Assembly: GCA_024401695.1 (NCBI GenBank)
Contig: JAKSKN010000009.1
Location: 1 to 64,000 of the forward strand
From: Bacteroidales bacterium
Lineage (GTDB): Bacteria; Bacteroidota; Bacteroidia; Bacteroidales; UBA932
Length of the DNA stretch: 64,000 nt
Direction of reading: 5' to 3'
The translations under genes and the position numbers were made by a program. Shown piece by piece: positions 16,739-25,010 of this stretch. The notes beneath the pieces were generated by a model, which saw only the letters and a list, made by a program, of their open reading frames with translations, was not told where the DNA came from and did not search any database. Each line of letters starts with the position of its first letter. Position 1 is the first letter of the stretch.

Positions 16739-17044
16739 ATGGCAAAAGCACCCAGACCCTCTTTCCCGACGCCGACTTATGAAGAATTTTGCCAATTCTT
16801 AAAGGAAAACCGCGCCTACACAAATTTCAGAAAGAACTACAGGGAGTTCACAGGCAAGCCACTTACAAAGGATGTTTACATAAAGGATGTCAACAATGAG
16901 TTCCCGATAAATACGTTCGACTGGAAGAAAAGCCCTCAGGGACGTGACTACTGGAGTTCTCTTGACAGCAAATGGTTTGAAACATGGTTCAAACCATTCT
17001 ATGATGCTGTTTCTGACAAGAATAAGAGAAAAAAGATGGGATAG
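16739..17044 (+). CDS. Small basic protein, function unknown
   Basis: The start at 16739 follows a perfect -7 box; an in-frame start at 16598 would precede the promoter. The 101-residue product is basic and aromatic: FPTPTYEEFCQFLKENRAYTNFRKNYREF, then a FDWKKSPQGRDYWSSLDSKW segment and a KNKRKKMG tail. No family was recognised. It stands alone, convergent with the XRE regulator gene, and a shared inverted repeat lies between the two stop codons. Confidence 0.6.
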   Translation: MAKAPRPSFPTPTYEEFCQFLKENRAYTNFRKNYREFTGKPLTKDVYIKDVNNEFPINTFDWKKSPQGRDYWSSLDSKWFETWFKPFYDAVSDKNKRKKMG

Positions 17045-17090
17045 GCTCGTCGGGGCATTGTTTTGTCCTTTTTGATGGCAAATCAATTCT

Positions 17091-17169
17091 GATTGGACTT
17101 TTGGACTTTTGGACTTTCCCAGCCAGAATACGCCCTAGAGCCGATTTTTGAAAGTCCAAAAGTCTAATC
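17091..17169. terminator. Bidirectional hairpin with triple GGACTTTT repeat
   Basis: The 19 bp at 17091-17109 pair with 17151-17169 with one mismatch. The left arm is extended by a third GGACTTT copy, so alternative pairing registers are possible. It lies between convergent genes and probably ends both transcripts. Confidence 0.5.
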
Positions 17170-17180
17170 AAAAGAAATTT

Positions 17181-17816
17181 CTAATAGTCAAGAGCCATTT
17201 CTTTTATCTCCTCCGGCGTTTCATAGTCTTTATCCGGATCCAAGCTTCCGATAATCTCGGCCCACATTGTAGAGAGGAGATAGTCCCAATCCATTTTGCC
17301 GAATCCGTCTGAATATTCAAAAGAGTCGAATACGATACTGAGAGACTTTCTCCCTGCGTTATGAATGGATATGTAAAAAGATGGATATGAGATGCCGTCA
17401 TCGAGGGTGTCCTCATTTCTAAACACATTGACAAGCATCTTTCCATCAAGAATGGCCGAGAAAGAGTCCCTTCGTTTCGTGGTGTTTATAAATTTCTTAA
17501 GGTCTTTTTTACAAAGTCGGTAGCTGGCATAGGATTTAATTCCATAGGTGCCAACAATGGGAGCAAGATCCTTAACGCTGATTATTTTTCTCACCTCTCC
17601 GTTAACTTCGACAAACCCGTGAACTCCTTCTTTCTTTTCTTCGAAAAGGTCAGAAAGGGATACCTCCAGGCAATCTGCGATGGCCTGCATGGTGCCGACC
17701 GTAGGATTTCCCTTCAGTGATTGGCTGAGGTTCGACTGTTTGATTCCGATCTTGGCAGCAAGAGCTGCCAATGTCATTCCTCTCTTCTTGCAAATTTCTT
17801 GAACTCGTGTTTCCAT
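17181..17816 (-). CDS. XRE-family transcriptional regulator
   Basis: The start is METRVQEICKKRG (17816), just after a good -7 box. The 211-residue protein has an N-terminal XRE helix-turn-helix (residues 1-60: RGMTLAALAAKIGIKQSNLSQSLKGNPTVGTMQAIADCLEVSLSDLF). A KKEGVHGFVEVNGEVRKI hinge links it to a C-terminal domain of unknown function (about residues 80-211), where a ligand might bind. A perfect palindrome at its own promoter suggests autoregulation. It lies between umuDC and the replication origin and could control element functions nearby. Confidence 0.8.
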   Translation of the reverse strand: METRVQEICKKRGMTLAALAAKIGIKQSNLSQSLKGNPTVGTMQAIADCLEVSLSDLFEEKKEGVHGFVEVNGEVRKIISVKDLAPIVGTYGIKSYASYRLCKKDLKKFINTTKRRDSFSAILDGKMLVNVFRNEDTLDDGISYPSFYISIHNAGRKSLSIVFDSFEYSDGFGKMDWDYLLSTMWAEIIGSLDPDKDYETPEEIKEMALDY

Positions 17817-17833
17817 ACCGACTGACTTTTTCG

Positions 17834-17878
17834 CAAATATAATAATAAAACATAATTTGCAATATGATTTATCATATT
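17834..17878 (-). promoter_or_regulatory. XRE gene promoter with palindromic operator
   Basis: The minus-strand -7 box TATATTTG (17841-17834) has an ATTG (17863-17860) 18 bp upstream. The perfect palindrome AATATGAT-TT-ATCATATT (17861-17878) overlaps that -33 position, as expected for an autorepressor site. Confidence 0.55.
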
Positions 17879-18013
17879 TTTCAATCAATAACATGTTTCA
17901 GACCCGAATCCCGGTTCTGCTTTCCTTTCAAAGAAAGAATTGAGGCCCGTGTGCGCGCGTAGGACACAGACAATAGTATGTATTTATGTTTTCCTTGTTT
18001 CTTATTTATATTG

Positions 18014-18300
18014 GTGATGAGATGAGGTGTACCGCCATCCTTGGTAGAATACATACCGATTTTTCCTGTTGATGAAAGTGACGAGTTGGGGTGTACCGTC
18101 AGCGCAAAAGGCCCAGAACCGGTCATATCATCCCCGAAAGTGATGACTTGGAGATTACCGTAATCTCCAAAGTGATTACATGAGAGTGACCGAGGCAGCA
18201 AAAATGATGACTTCGGGTGTACCGTTTTTCTCAAAGTGACAGGTTCGGGTGTACCGAAAAAGGGAAAGCGATACTCAAAGTGATGAGTTGGGATGTACCG
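18014..18300. repeat. oriV: Iteron array: candidate replication origin (seven 21-bp repeats)
   Basis: Seven imperfect direct repeats with consensus GTGATGAGTTGGGGTGTACCG start at 18014, 18078, 18140, 18172, 18204, 18236 and 18280. Four lie exactly 32 bp apart, about three helical turns, and the first two gaps are 64 and 62 bp. The array ends next to the rep stop codon. Phased iterons beside a Rep_3-type gene are the normal layout of an iteron-controlled plasmid origin, where Rep binds both to start replication and to limit copy number. The rest of 17895-18013 shows no gene. Confidence 0.8.
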
Positions 18301-19575
18301 TCAATGTCTGTCATCCCGGCATTTGAAAACCGGCACGCTGAATCCGTGAAGGCCGCTGAACAATTCACGGATCCAAGAGGAGAATTCCCTGGACCTGGTT
18401 CTGGAGTACGAACGGAAGAGACGGACCCGCTCATTGATGTCGAAAGGAATTCCGCATCCAAGATTGACGAAGGTCTTCTCCAAAGCGTACCTCACGAGGT
18501 TGTCTGCTTCCGGGGAATCGGTGGATACCCACTCGTAGAAAAAGTCCTCGGCGTCCGGAGCATATCTGTTTCCCTTGAACGGGCACACATCAACAAGATT
18601 GTGCTTGAACTCAAGAACGGCGATATCGATGCGTTCCATGTCGCGCAAATGACGGGCGTAATGCTCGTTGCACAGACCTATGACCTGACCGTCCCCAGGT
18701 GTGAAATGGAATATCGGAGTATATCTCTCCAGGCCTCCTCCGCGTACCCATTCGAGAGAAAAGAACAACTCAGTCTCCTGGCGGATCTTGTTGATAGCCC
18801 GGTTAAGGTCCCGCTTGCGGTACTTCGGCTCTTTTTCCTCAGGAATGCCGGCCATCTGGCATAGGTAATCGAAAGTCGGAGTGGTATCCACTCTGGTGTC
18901 CGTCCTTCCTTCAGCGAAAAGGGCATCCCGCAGTTTCAGAAGAAAGACATACAAGGAACCCAGTCCGCTTTTGCGAAGAGCTACAAGACTCTCGAGGCGT
19001 GTTGTCAGATACATACTGGAGAGGTTCCTTCTGAACTTGTCATCCAGCTTGTAAGCATAGGTAATCTTTCCGGTCTTTCCGTCCTGTATGAGAGAGAAAG
19101 ATTCGATAACCCTCAGAAAACCGTACTGCCGTACAAGGGTATGGTCATCCAATACCGCCGTGGCCGTAATGTCGAGGGCATAGTTAGCCAGGATGAAAAG
19201 AGCATTCTCGAGCCGGGTCCTGCAGATGATATTCTCCTGTTCAACTCTATCGCCCGATTGTCTGAGACGGTAGTTCTGACGGCTGGCGCTGCCATGAAGT
19301 TTCCTTAGTTGCAGCTGATACGGTTCCGGATGAGACGCAAGGATCTTTGAGAGTGAGAAATGAAACCTGCCGGCAAATTCTACTGGATCCAGAATCCCGT
19401 ATCCGAAGATGTTGTACTGGTGTTCATAGCAGATGTACTCAAGAAGGGCTTCCGGGATGTTGTCTCCGGAAACCTCGCTCAGACCATTGAAATTGCTTTT
19501 GGTCATTACGCTCTTCTCCATGCGGAAGAGCCCTTCCCTCATAATCCGGTTTTCTTTTTGAGAGTCCCCAGTCAT
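18301..19575 (-). CDS. rep: Replication initiator protein, Rep_3/RepB-type
   Basis: The 424-residue product resembles plasmid initiators built of two winged helices. It has an N-terminal part rich in helices, a YRKRDLNRAINKIRQETELFF segment of the second winged helix, and the following short strands. It would bind the seven iterons at its 3' side and recruit host DnaB. The start overlaps the stop of the upstream small gene in an ATGA, so translation is coupled. The first Met is used; internal Mets at residues 12, 19 and 24 are also possible. Its presence means the element can replicate as a plasmid, at least temporarily. Confidence 0.75.
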   Translation of the reverse strand: MTGDSQKENRIMREGLFRMEKSVMTKSNFNGLSEVSGDNIPEALLEYICYEHQYNIFGYGILDPVEFAGRFHFSLSKILASHPEPYQLQLRKLHGSASRQNYRLRQSGDRVEQENIICRTRLENALFILANYALDITATAVLDDHTLVRQYGFLRVIESFSLIQDGKTGKITYAYKLDDKFRRNLSSMYLTTRLESLVALRKSGLGSLYVFLLKLRDALFAEGRTDTRVDTTPTFDYLCQMAGIPEEKEPKYRKRDLNRAINKIRQETELFFSLEWVRGGGLERYTPIFHFTPGDGQVIGLCNEHYARHLRDMERIDIAVLEFKHNLVDVCPFKGNRYAPDAEDFFYEWVSTDSPEADNLVRYALEKTFVNLGCGIPFDINERVRLFRSYSRTRSREFSSWIRELFSGLHGFSVPVFKCRDDRH

Positions 19576-19958
19576 TTCGAGTATTTCTTGTAGAAGTCCG
19601 AGAATTCCGAGTCTCTCTTGATGACACCCAAGACAGCCTTGAGGATGATATCCGAGCGGGAGATATTGCGATGCTCATGGAAAGACTTCCAAGCGGCGTA
19701 GTCGCTTATCAGCTGACCGGTCTTCTGGGGAGCCACCACTGTGAACTTGTAAAGCTCTTTCCCTTCAGCGGAACCCTTGCTCTCTTCTTTGGCGGAAGCC
19801 TTCCGGCGAGGTTTTACCACAGGTTCATCTTCAGATGGCATCTGGTCTGTGTAATTCCCATTCTCATCGCAGTCATGCCACTGGCCGTCAGGTGACATCA
19901 CCTTCAGAGTGTAACCTCCGTTTCCATCGGGGAACTTAAAAACTTTGTCGTCTAACAT
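19572..19958 (-). CDS. Small rep-linked protein, possible plasmid maintenance factor
   Basis: This 128-residue protein has an acidic N-terminal half (VFKFPDGNGGYTLKVMSPDGQWHD), a Lys/Pro linker (KPRRKASAKEESKGSAEG), and a C-terminal helical domain (LISDYAAWKSFHEHRNISRSDIILKAVLGVIKRD). The helical end could bind DNA or Rep. No family was recognised. It is coupled to rep by an ATGA overlap and faces a repeat-rich divergent region, so a role in copy control or partition is an inference from position. Confidence 0.6.
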   Translation of the reverse strand: MLDDKVFKFPDGNGGYTLKVMSPDGQWHDCDENGNYTDQMPSEDEPVVKPRRKASAKEESKGSAEGKELYKFTVVAPQKTGQLISDYAAWKSFHEHRNISRSDIILKAVLGVIKRDSEFSDFYKKYSK

Positions 19959-19982
19959 ATCTTACGTTTTAAGAGTTGTCCT

Positions 19983-20165
19983 ACATGGTCGACCCATCCC
20001 ACATGGTCTTTGTTTCCTACTAGTCCTCACGTCATCCATTGCTACCATTCCGACTAAAACGACTAAGTCGTATTGGTCAACTTGGTAGACCAAGTCTCCT
20101 GTTCAGAACTTCGGATGTTCTTGTTTTCGTAAGGTCAGAATGGTCCACCAATCTTAACATCCGAA
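19983..20165. repeat. Cluster of short inverted and direct repeats
   Basis: The divergent gap between the rep operon and the mob operon holds a direct repeat ACATGGTC (19983 and 20001), a palindrome ACGACTAAGTCGT (20059-20071), an inverted repeat ACTTGGT-AG-ACCAAGT (20080-20095), and a longer inverted repeat TTCGGATGTT/AACATCCGAA (20110-20119/20156-20165). Such clusters are typical of regulatory, centromere or origin-of-transfer DNA. No reading frame explains them. Confidence 0.5.
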
Positions 20166-20197
20166 CTTCATTTTTTGCAAATATACGACAAAAACAG

Positions 20198-20209
20198 TCA
20201 AATAAAAGT
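20198..20209 (+). repeat. Shared 12-mer TCAAATAAAAGT, copy 2
   Basis: This copy lies just before the -33 box of the mob promoter (20212). The other copies are at 13603, 55444 and 55547. Confidence 0.4.
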
Positions 20210-20211
20210 AT

Positions 20212-20242
20212 TTTGAGATATAAAATAATTTGACTTTATTTG
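20212..20242 (+). promoter_or_regulatory. mob operon promoter
   Basis: TTTG (20212-20215), 19 bp, then TTTATTTG (20235-20242) matches the Bacteroidota promoter with one mismatch. The predicted transcript starts near 20246 and would include the structured leader before the MobC-like gene. Confidence 0.5.
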
Positions 20243-20289
20243 CGATGCACGATGACGGTGAACAAAGGGAAATTTTAACTAAAAACATG

Positions 20290-20350
20290 GTGCAAGGAGT
20301 ACAGATGTTATACGAACAACATCTGTGTTTTCCGCCGGAAAACCTTGCAC
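20290..20350 (+). other. oriT: Three-way-junction element: oriT or leader-RNA candidate
   Basis: An outer 8-bp stem (20290-20297/20343-20350) encloses two perfect hairpins, 9 bp at 20301-20309/20318-20326 and 6 bp at 20328-20333/20337-20342. The cruciform lies immediately upstream of the MobC-like gene, where Bacteroides oriT sites usually lie, and is followed by a terminator. It may act as transfer origin DNA, as an mRNA leader, or as both. No nick site could be assigned. Confidence 0.45.
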
Positions 20351-20367
20351 GCCCTTCGGACGGACGA

Positions 20368-20395
20368 AGTTGCCGCCGTAGTTGCAACTTTTTTT
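20368..20395 (+). terminator. Terminator/attenuator before the MobC-like gene
   Basis: AGTTGC (20368-20373) pairs with GCAACT (20384-20389) and is followed by a run of seven T. It ends 15 bp before the ATG at 20410, so transcripts from 20246 would stop before the mob genes unless the structure is prevented. An attenuated operon or a small RNA are both possible. Confidence 0.5.
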
Positions 20396-20409
20396 AAAAA
20401 CTTTTTTTG

Positions 20410-20862
20410 ATGCGACACAGGACCATAAAAGGTGAAATTATCGAAGACTCACAGCAGGCAAAAACTCGTTATGCCATTCTGCGAGTTTCCGAAGAAGAGT
20501 ATGACAAAATAAAGGTCATAATGGAGAAAAACGGGTACTATACCGTTTCATCTCTGCTGCGTGATCTGCTCTTCAAAAAGAGAATAATTTCCAAGAAAAG
20601 AGTGGTACGAGTGACTGATGATGTGCTCCGCGACAAGCTCAACCAGTTCATCTATCAGGCCAATAAAATCGGCGTGAATTATAACCAGTTCGTCGCAACT
20701 TATAAGCGTCAGGCCAAGTCTGTCAGACCGGATGGAAGCCCTACTGCGGGAACCCGGTTCGTAGAGGATAAGGTCGACGCCCTCATGAGGCTTACCCAAC
20801 AGTTAAGGGATGAGGTGGCAGTCATCATCGATATTTTTGACCGCTATACAAAAGAAAAATGA
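20410..20862 (+). CDS. mobC: MobC-like relaxosome accessory protein
   Basis: The 150-residue protein starts at the ATG after a T-rich stretch. Residues about 18-55 look like a ribbon-helix-helix DNA-binding region (RYAILRVSEEEYDKIKVIMEKNGYYTVSSLLRDLL). Residues about 75-100 carry the MobC signature DKLNQFIYQANKIGVNYNQFVATY. Such proteins bind oriT next to the relaxase and help open the nick region. It is followed by an SSB gene and the relaxase gene on the same strand, and preceded by the cruciform oriT candidate. Confidence 0.8.
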   Translation: MRHRTIKGEIIEDSQQAKTRYAILRVSEEEYDKIKVIMEKNGYYTVSSLLRDLLFKKRIISKKRVVRVTDDVLRDKLNQFIYQANKIGVNYNQFVATYKRQAKSVRPDGSPTAGTRFVEDKVDALMRLTQQLRDEVAVIIDIFDRYTKEK

Positions 20863-20884
20863 ACACTTTTTAAACAATAAAGCT

Positions 20885-21178
20885 ATGCAAAGAATCGAGA
20901 TCATCGGTAACCTTGCGATGGATGCGCAGATGGTTACATCAAAGAACGGAGGAGACCCCTTCATGTCATTCAAGGTCATCTGTAACGAGAAGAAAGGTGA
21001 CGTGGAAACAAAATCAACGTATGAAGTGACTGGAAAATCATCAGGAGCCTTCCAGTTCCTGAAGAGTGGGAAGAAGGTTTTCGTTGCCGGGACACCTGCA
21101 GTCCGGGCCTACACCACGAAAGAAGGAAACGCTGCGGCCCAGATGGTAATACGCATGTCAATGCTCGATCTCCTATGA
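20885..21178 (+). CDS. ssb: Single-stranded DNA-binding protein (OB-fold), short form
   Basis: The ATG at 20885 gives 97 residues (MQRIEIIGNLAMDAQMV). The layout matches SSB: an N-terminal strand with GNL, FMSFKVICNEKKGD, a loop, KSGKKVFVAGTPAVRAYTTKEGNAAAQMVIRM. The acidic C-terminal tail that binds partner proteins in cellular SSB is absent. Such short SSB-like proteins are found in Bacteroidales transfer operons, where they probably coat the transferred strand. It lies between mobC-like and relaxase genes. A second OB-fold SSB-like gene occurs at 30768. Confidence 0.8.
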   Translation: MQRIEIIGNLAMDAQMVTSKNGGDPFMSFKVICNEKKGDVETKSTYEVTGKSSGAFQFLKSGKKVFVAGTPAVRAYTTKEGNAAAQMVIRMSMLDLL

Positions 21179-21231
21179 ACTGACGGCAAGGACTGGAGCG
21201 TAGACTTCAGTTTTCCAAAAGTCTGAACGCT

Positions 21232-22545
21232 ATGATTGTCGAAATCGAAGAAGCCCATCCTTCCTGCAAAAGCACTCTTGACTACAACGAGAGAAAAGTA
21301 GCCAGGGGGACAGCCGAGCTCGTAGCCTTCTGCAACATTGAGGATACGAGTCGGAAGGCTGTGTATGAACTCTTCGAGCGATATGAGAAAACGCGCTATC
21401 CAATCAAGCGGCTCAGCTTTCACGCGTCGGTGAATCCGTCCGACAAGGATGAATGCAGCGAAGAGCAGGTGATAGGTTTTATCGCCGAGATGATGGATTA
21501 CATGGGGTACGGTGATACTCCGTACCTCGTGTATCGTCATTTCGACATAGACAGGATTCATTACCATATTGCCTCCGTTAGAGTGGATGGAGATGGCCGG
21601 AAGATAGAATGCCTGTACGAGAAGAAGAGAGTTACGGCCTTTATGAAAACGGTGGCAGATAAGTATTGTTTCTCCATGGCTGAAAAAGGGCAGGGAGTCA
21701 AGTCGCGCAGGAATATCAGAAGCGAGTATGAGACTTCCCGGCGTGTTGTTTTTGATCCGAAAGGTCATGATACTACCGGCCAGTTGGCACGGGTCTTCGA
21801 GTATGCTCTTCAGTATGACTTCGATGGATTCGAACAACTGGCCTGTGTTCTCAAGGACCTTGGGGTTGGAGCCGTCCCTCATGCGAATGATGACGGACTG
21901 GAGATTGAACTTCAAGGACTGGATGAGAAAGGGAGACCCTGTACTGTTCCCTTCCCAGAATCCGTTCTAGGGGTTCCTCTCTATTCAAAGTGCATGGAGG
22001 CATCAGTGGCAAACAAGCAGAGGCATCACGTGCGCCGCCGCGAGAAAGACCGCATCAAGGGGCTTGTCTCCGGAGCGTTCCGTTATTCAAAGTCGAAGTC
22101 CCATTTCAAGAATATTCTTCGCAACAAGGGCGTGACCGTTCATGAATCACTCACAGCAGATGGGAACATCTTCGGTCTCACACTCGTTGACCACTGCACC
22201 AGAACAGTGTTCAAGGCCTCGGAGATGCCTGAAGTGATATCGGTAGCAATGATGCAGCAGGCTGTAGACAGCGGGCACTGGAGGGCCTTCGACAAGGGCG
22301 ACAAGCCTGAGAACTACATACAGACCTCGCGGGAAGAGGCACAGAGGGCCGCTCAGGTGCTTCGTAACATAAATGCGGGGGTTATCACAACGGCTCTGAG
22401 GCCGGTAGGACAGCCGAAGGGCAACTCTTGGAGCGGCAAGCATAAGAAATCGGAAGAAGAACTCGAAGAGGAATATCAGATAGGACGCACCGGTTCGCTG
22501 AACTTCAGTTTCGAGGACAGGTCATTGGAGGATCATCTGGTGTAA
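21232..22545 (+). CDS. mobB: Relaxase/mobilization nuclease (MobP-type)
   Basis: The 437-residue protein has the relaxase motifs: a candidate nicking Tyr18 in STLDYNERK, a mid-domain KRLSFHASVNPSD strand, and the metal-binding histidine motif YRHFDIDRIHYHIASVRVD around residues 98-117. The remaining part is the mobilization-protein C-terminus, with a Ser/Lys/Glu-rich tail. It would nick oriT, remain bound to the 5' end and lead the strand into the recipient. Its stop overlaps the start of the coupling protein in TAATG. Confidence 0.88.
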   Translation: MIVEIEEAHPSCKSTLDYNERKVARGTAELVAFCNIEDTSRKAVYELFERYEKTRYPIKRLSFHASVNPSDKDECSEEQVIGFIAEMMDYMGYGDTPYLVYRHFDIDRIHYHIASVRVDGDGRKIECLYEKKRVTAFMKTVADKYCFSMAEKGQGVKSRRNIRSEYETSRRVVFDPKGHDTTGQLARVFEYALQYDFDGFEQLACVLKDLGVGAVPHANDDGLEIELQGLDEKGRPCTVPFPESVLGVPLYSKCMEASVANKQRHHVRRREKDRIKGLVSGAFRYSKSKSHFKNILRNKGVTVHESLTADGNIFGLTLVDHCTRTVFKASEMPEVISVAMMQQAVDSGHWRAFDKGDKPENYIQTSREEAQRAAQVLRNINAGVITTALRPVGQPKGNSWSGKHKKSEEELEEEYQIGRTGSLNFSFEDRSLEDHLV

Positions 22546-25010
22546 TGGCAACCAAACAGGAATATGAGAAAGTGTACGTGGCCTCGATAATATTCGCGGT
22601 CGTCATTCTCATGGCCAACCTGTACTATTATTGCCATCCGCTGCTCAGAGCCTCTGGCCTGAACCTCCCTCCAATAGACTATCTGATGCAGATGTTCCGC
22701 CGGGGAGGCGTATTCTCGACTCCTCTGAAGACCAAGGGCGTAATCATCCTTCTCCTTTGCCTTTGCTCCATTGTCAGGTCCGGAAAGGGAACCGGGGTTG
22801 AAGTATCCGTCCTAATAACGGTCGGGCTCATAAGCCTTGTGCTGTTCGTGCTCCCGTTCTTCAATCCGCTTACGTACCTTCTTTCAACATTGTTCGGGAC
22901 AATAGGACTGGTCTGGACCTTCTCGATGCTCGGACGTCTGTTCTCGGGCTTCCACGAACGGGATAACGACCTCAAGGAGTCCTTCCAGCAGGAGAGCGAG
23001 CCGATAGAAGGGGAGTGGGCTATCAACCTGCCTACCAAGTATTATTACCACAAGCAGTGGCACCAGGGGGTAATCCCAGTCGGGAATCCGTTTCGTGGAA
23101 CACTGATCGTAGGATCTGCCGGAAGCGGCAAGTCCTTTTCTGTTTTTAACCCATACATAGAGCAGATGATTTCGCACGGGTATTCGATGCTGCTCTACGA
23201 CTTCAAGATGCCTGACCTCACCAAAGTTGTGTACAATTCCCTCTTGAGGAACATGTCCGCATACGACGTGAAGCCGCAGTTCTATTGCATTAACTTCAAG
23301 GATCCCGTGCGGAGCAACCGCTGCAATCCTCTCGACCCGGAGTATCTGGAAGACATCATTGATGCTTCAGAAACGGCACGGGTAGTGATGGAGGCTCTCA
23401 ACAAGGGCAACGAAAAGAAGGATTTCTTCTGGATGAGTGCCCAGCAGTACATCGGTATCTGCATATGGCTCCTTCGCATTTATACTCCTCCCGGAGGTTG
23501 TGAAGGTGACTGGTGCGACTTCCCGCATGTCATCGAACTTATCAACCAGGACTACAGGAAGGTCCTCGACATAGTGAAGCATCAGCCGACGCTGGACGGA
23601 AAAGCGAGAGTCTTCATCGATGCTCTCGAGGCGAACGCCCAGGACCAGCTTCAGGGCCAGATAGCATCAGCGCGTATTCCGCTTAACGATATCGCCTCGC
23701 CTCTCCTATACTGGATTCTTTCCGGCAATGACTTCAACCTGGATATCAATGACCCCAAGGAACCGAAGATCCTGTGCATTGGTAATGACCCGGACCGTCA
23801 GCAGGTCTATGGCGCGGCCTTGTCGCTATACACGTTCCGAGTCATAAAACGGGTGAACCAACCCGGTAGGATGCCTTGTGCGTTGATGATGGACGAGCTT
23901 CCGACAATCTCGGTTCAGGGTCTTGCAAACCTTATGGCAACGGCTCGAAGCAACAAGGTGGCCGTGGTCCTCGGTGTTCAGGACATATCCCAGATTACCG
24001 CTGATTATGGTGAGAAGGAAGCAGAGAAGATCATCGCCCTTCCGGCCAACGTGTTTGTCGGAGCATCCAGCGTGAAGACAGCCGAAAAATACAACAAGGA
24101 GTTCGGCAGGGAGTTCCGCCGTCAGGAGAGTCAGACAAGAAGCGTTGAGAGCGAATCTGTCAGCATCTCCTATCACGAGGAGGAGATAATGCCTATAAGA
24201 AAGATAACCAGTCTTCCGCAGGGGACATTCATCGGGAAAGTCGCCGTGGACAACGGATCTCCCGTGGAGCAGCCTTTCTTCTGTGCCTCCATCCAGATCG
24301 ATATGGAGGAGTACAAGCGCAGGAAGGCTCAGGAGAAAGAGACCCCTGTCCTGTCGGACTTTGAGCTCGGGGACCTCTGGCAGCAGGTGAACCTGCCTGG
24401 AGTAGGCTGCGCCTATGTCAAGGACTATATCGAGAAACAGGTACGCAAGGAATGGAAGCCGAAAATGAAGGCTCTGTTCAGCAAAGCATCCCTTGAAGCT
24501 GAAGTGGAGACGAGATTCTCGGCACTGAGTGATGAACAGTGCACGGAGATCCTAAAGGAGCTGATGCCCGATATTGAAAGGATGGCCATCAACCGAAGGA
24601 TGGAGGAGAATTTCTATGCCATCCGCGGCCATATTAAACAGCTCATCGAGATGGAGAGTCCTCCGGAGGAAGAGGAGGAATATTCTGCCGAGCAGATACC
24701 GGCCGACGAGCCGAATATCGAGAAGAAAGACCCGAAGGAGGATACTCGTGAAGACACTTGTCAGAGATACCTCCAACGAAAAATCATAGACCTGTCTTTG
24801 TCGTCAAGAACAAAGACGGCCCTTGTAGCCGCCGGAATAGAACGACTCGGCGACCTCGCCATGCGCAGGCGGGATGATGTACTTGCCATCAAGATGATAG
24901 GCAAGAGCGCAATGTCTGAAATTGAAGAACTGCTGAAAACCTACTCCCTGGAATGGGAGTCGGATCTGACTCAATATGGATTCACAACAATGAACAACGA
25001 AAAGACATGA
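22545..25010 (+). CDS. traG: VirD4/TraG-type coupling protein with C-terminal alpha-CTD-like domain
   Basis: The 821-residue ATPase has N-terminal membrane segments (about residues 10-35, 65-80 and 88-135), a Walker A GSAGSGKS at 190-197 and a Walker B-type CALMMDELPTI. It would dock the relaxase-DNA complex onto the conjugation channel. The end is unusual: after an acidic region (EEEEEYSAEQ), residues about 745-805 (LSSRTKTALVAAGIERLGDLAMRRRDDVL...IGKSAMSEIEELL) look like the helix-hairpin-helix domain of the RNA polymerase alpha subunit C-terminus. It overlaps topB by 4 bp. Confidence 0.85.
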   Translation: MATKQEYEKVYVASIIFAVVILMANLYYYCHPLLRASGLNLPPIDYLMQMFRRGGVFSTPLKTKGVIILLLCLCSIVRSGKGTGVEVSVLITVGLISLVLFVLPFFNPLTYLLSTLFGTIGLVWTFSMLGRLFSGFHERDNDLKESFQQESEPIEGEWAINLPTKYYYHKQWHQGVIPVGNPFRGTLIVGSAGSGKSFSVFNPYIEQMISHGYSMLLYDFKMPDLTKVVYNSLLRNMSAYDVKPQFYCINFKDPVRSNRCNPLDPEYLEDIIDASETARVVMEALNKGNEKKDFFWMSAQQYIGICIWLLRIYTPPGGCEGDWCDFPHVIELINQDYRKVLDIVKHQPTLDGKARVFIDALEANAQDQLQGQIASARIPLNDIASPLLYWILSGNDFNLDINDPKEPKILCIGNDPDRQQVYGAALSLYTFRVIKRVNQPGRMPCALMMDELPTISVQGLANLMATARSNKVAVVLGVQDISQITADYGEKEAEKIIALPANVFVGASSVKTAEKYNKEFGREFRRQESQTRSVESESVSISYHEEEIMPIRKITSLPQGTFIGKVAVDNGSPVEQPFFCASIQIDMEEYKRRKAQEKETPVLSDFELGDLWQQVNLPGVGCAYVKDYIEKQVRKEWKPKMKALFSKASLEAEVETRFSALSDEQCTEILKELMPDIERMAINRRMEENFYAIRGHIKQLIEMESPPEEEEEYSAEQIPADEPNIEKKDPKEDTREDTCQRYLQRKIIDLSLSSRTKTALVAAGIERLGDLAMRRRDDVLAIKMIGKSAMSEIEELLKTYSLEWESDLTQYGFTTMNNEKT

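Noticed and set aside
18014..18300. CRISPR array
   Set aside because: The repeats are degenerate, the gaps are only about 11-40 bp and of unequal length, and no cas gene is present; phasing and position fit iterons.
21109..21915. 268-residue minus-strand frame
   Set aside because: It lies opposite the relaxase gene, whose frame carries clear relaxase motifs.
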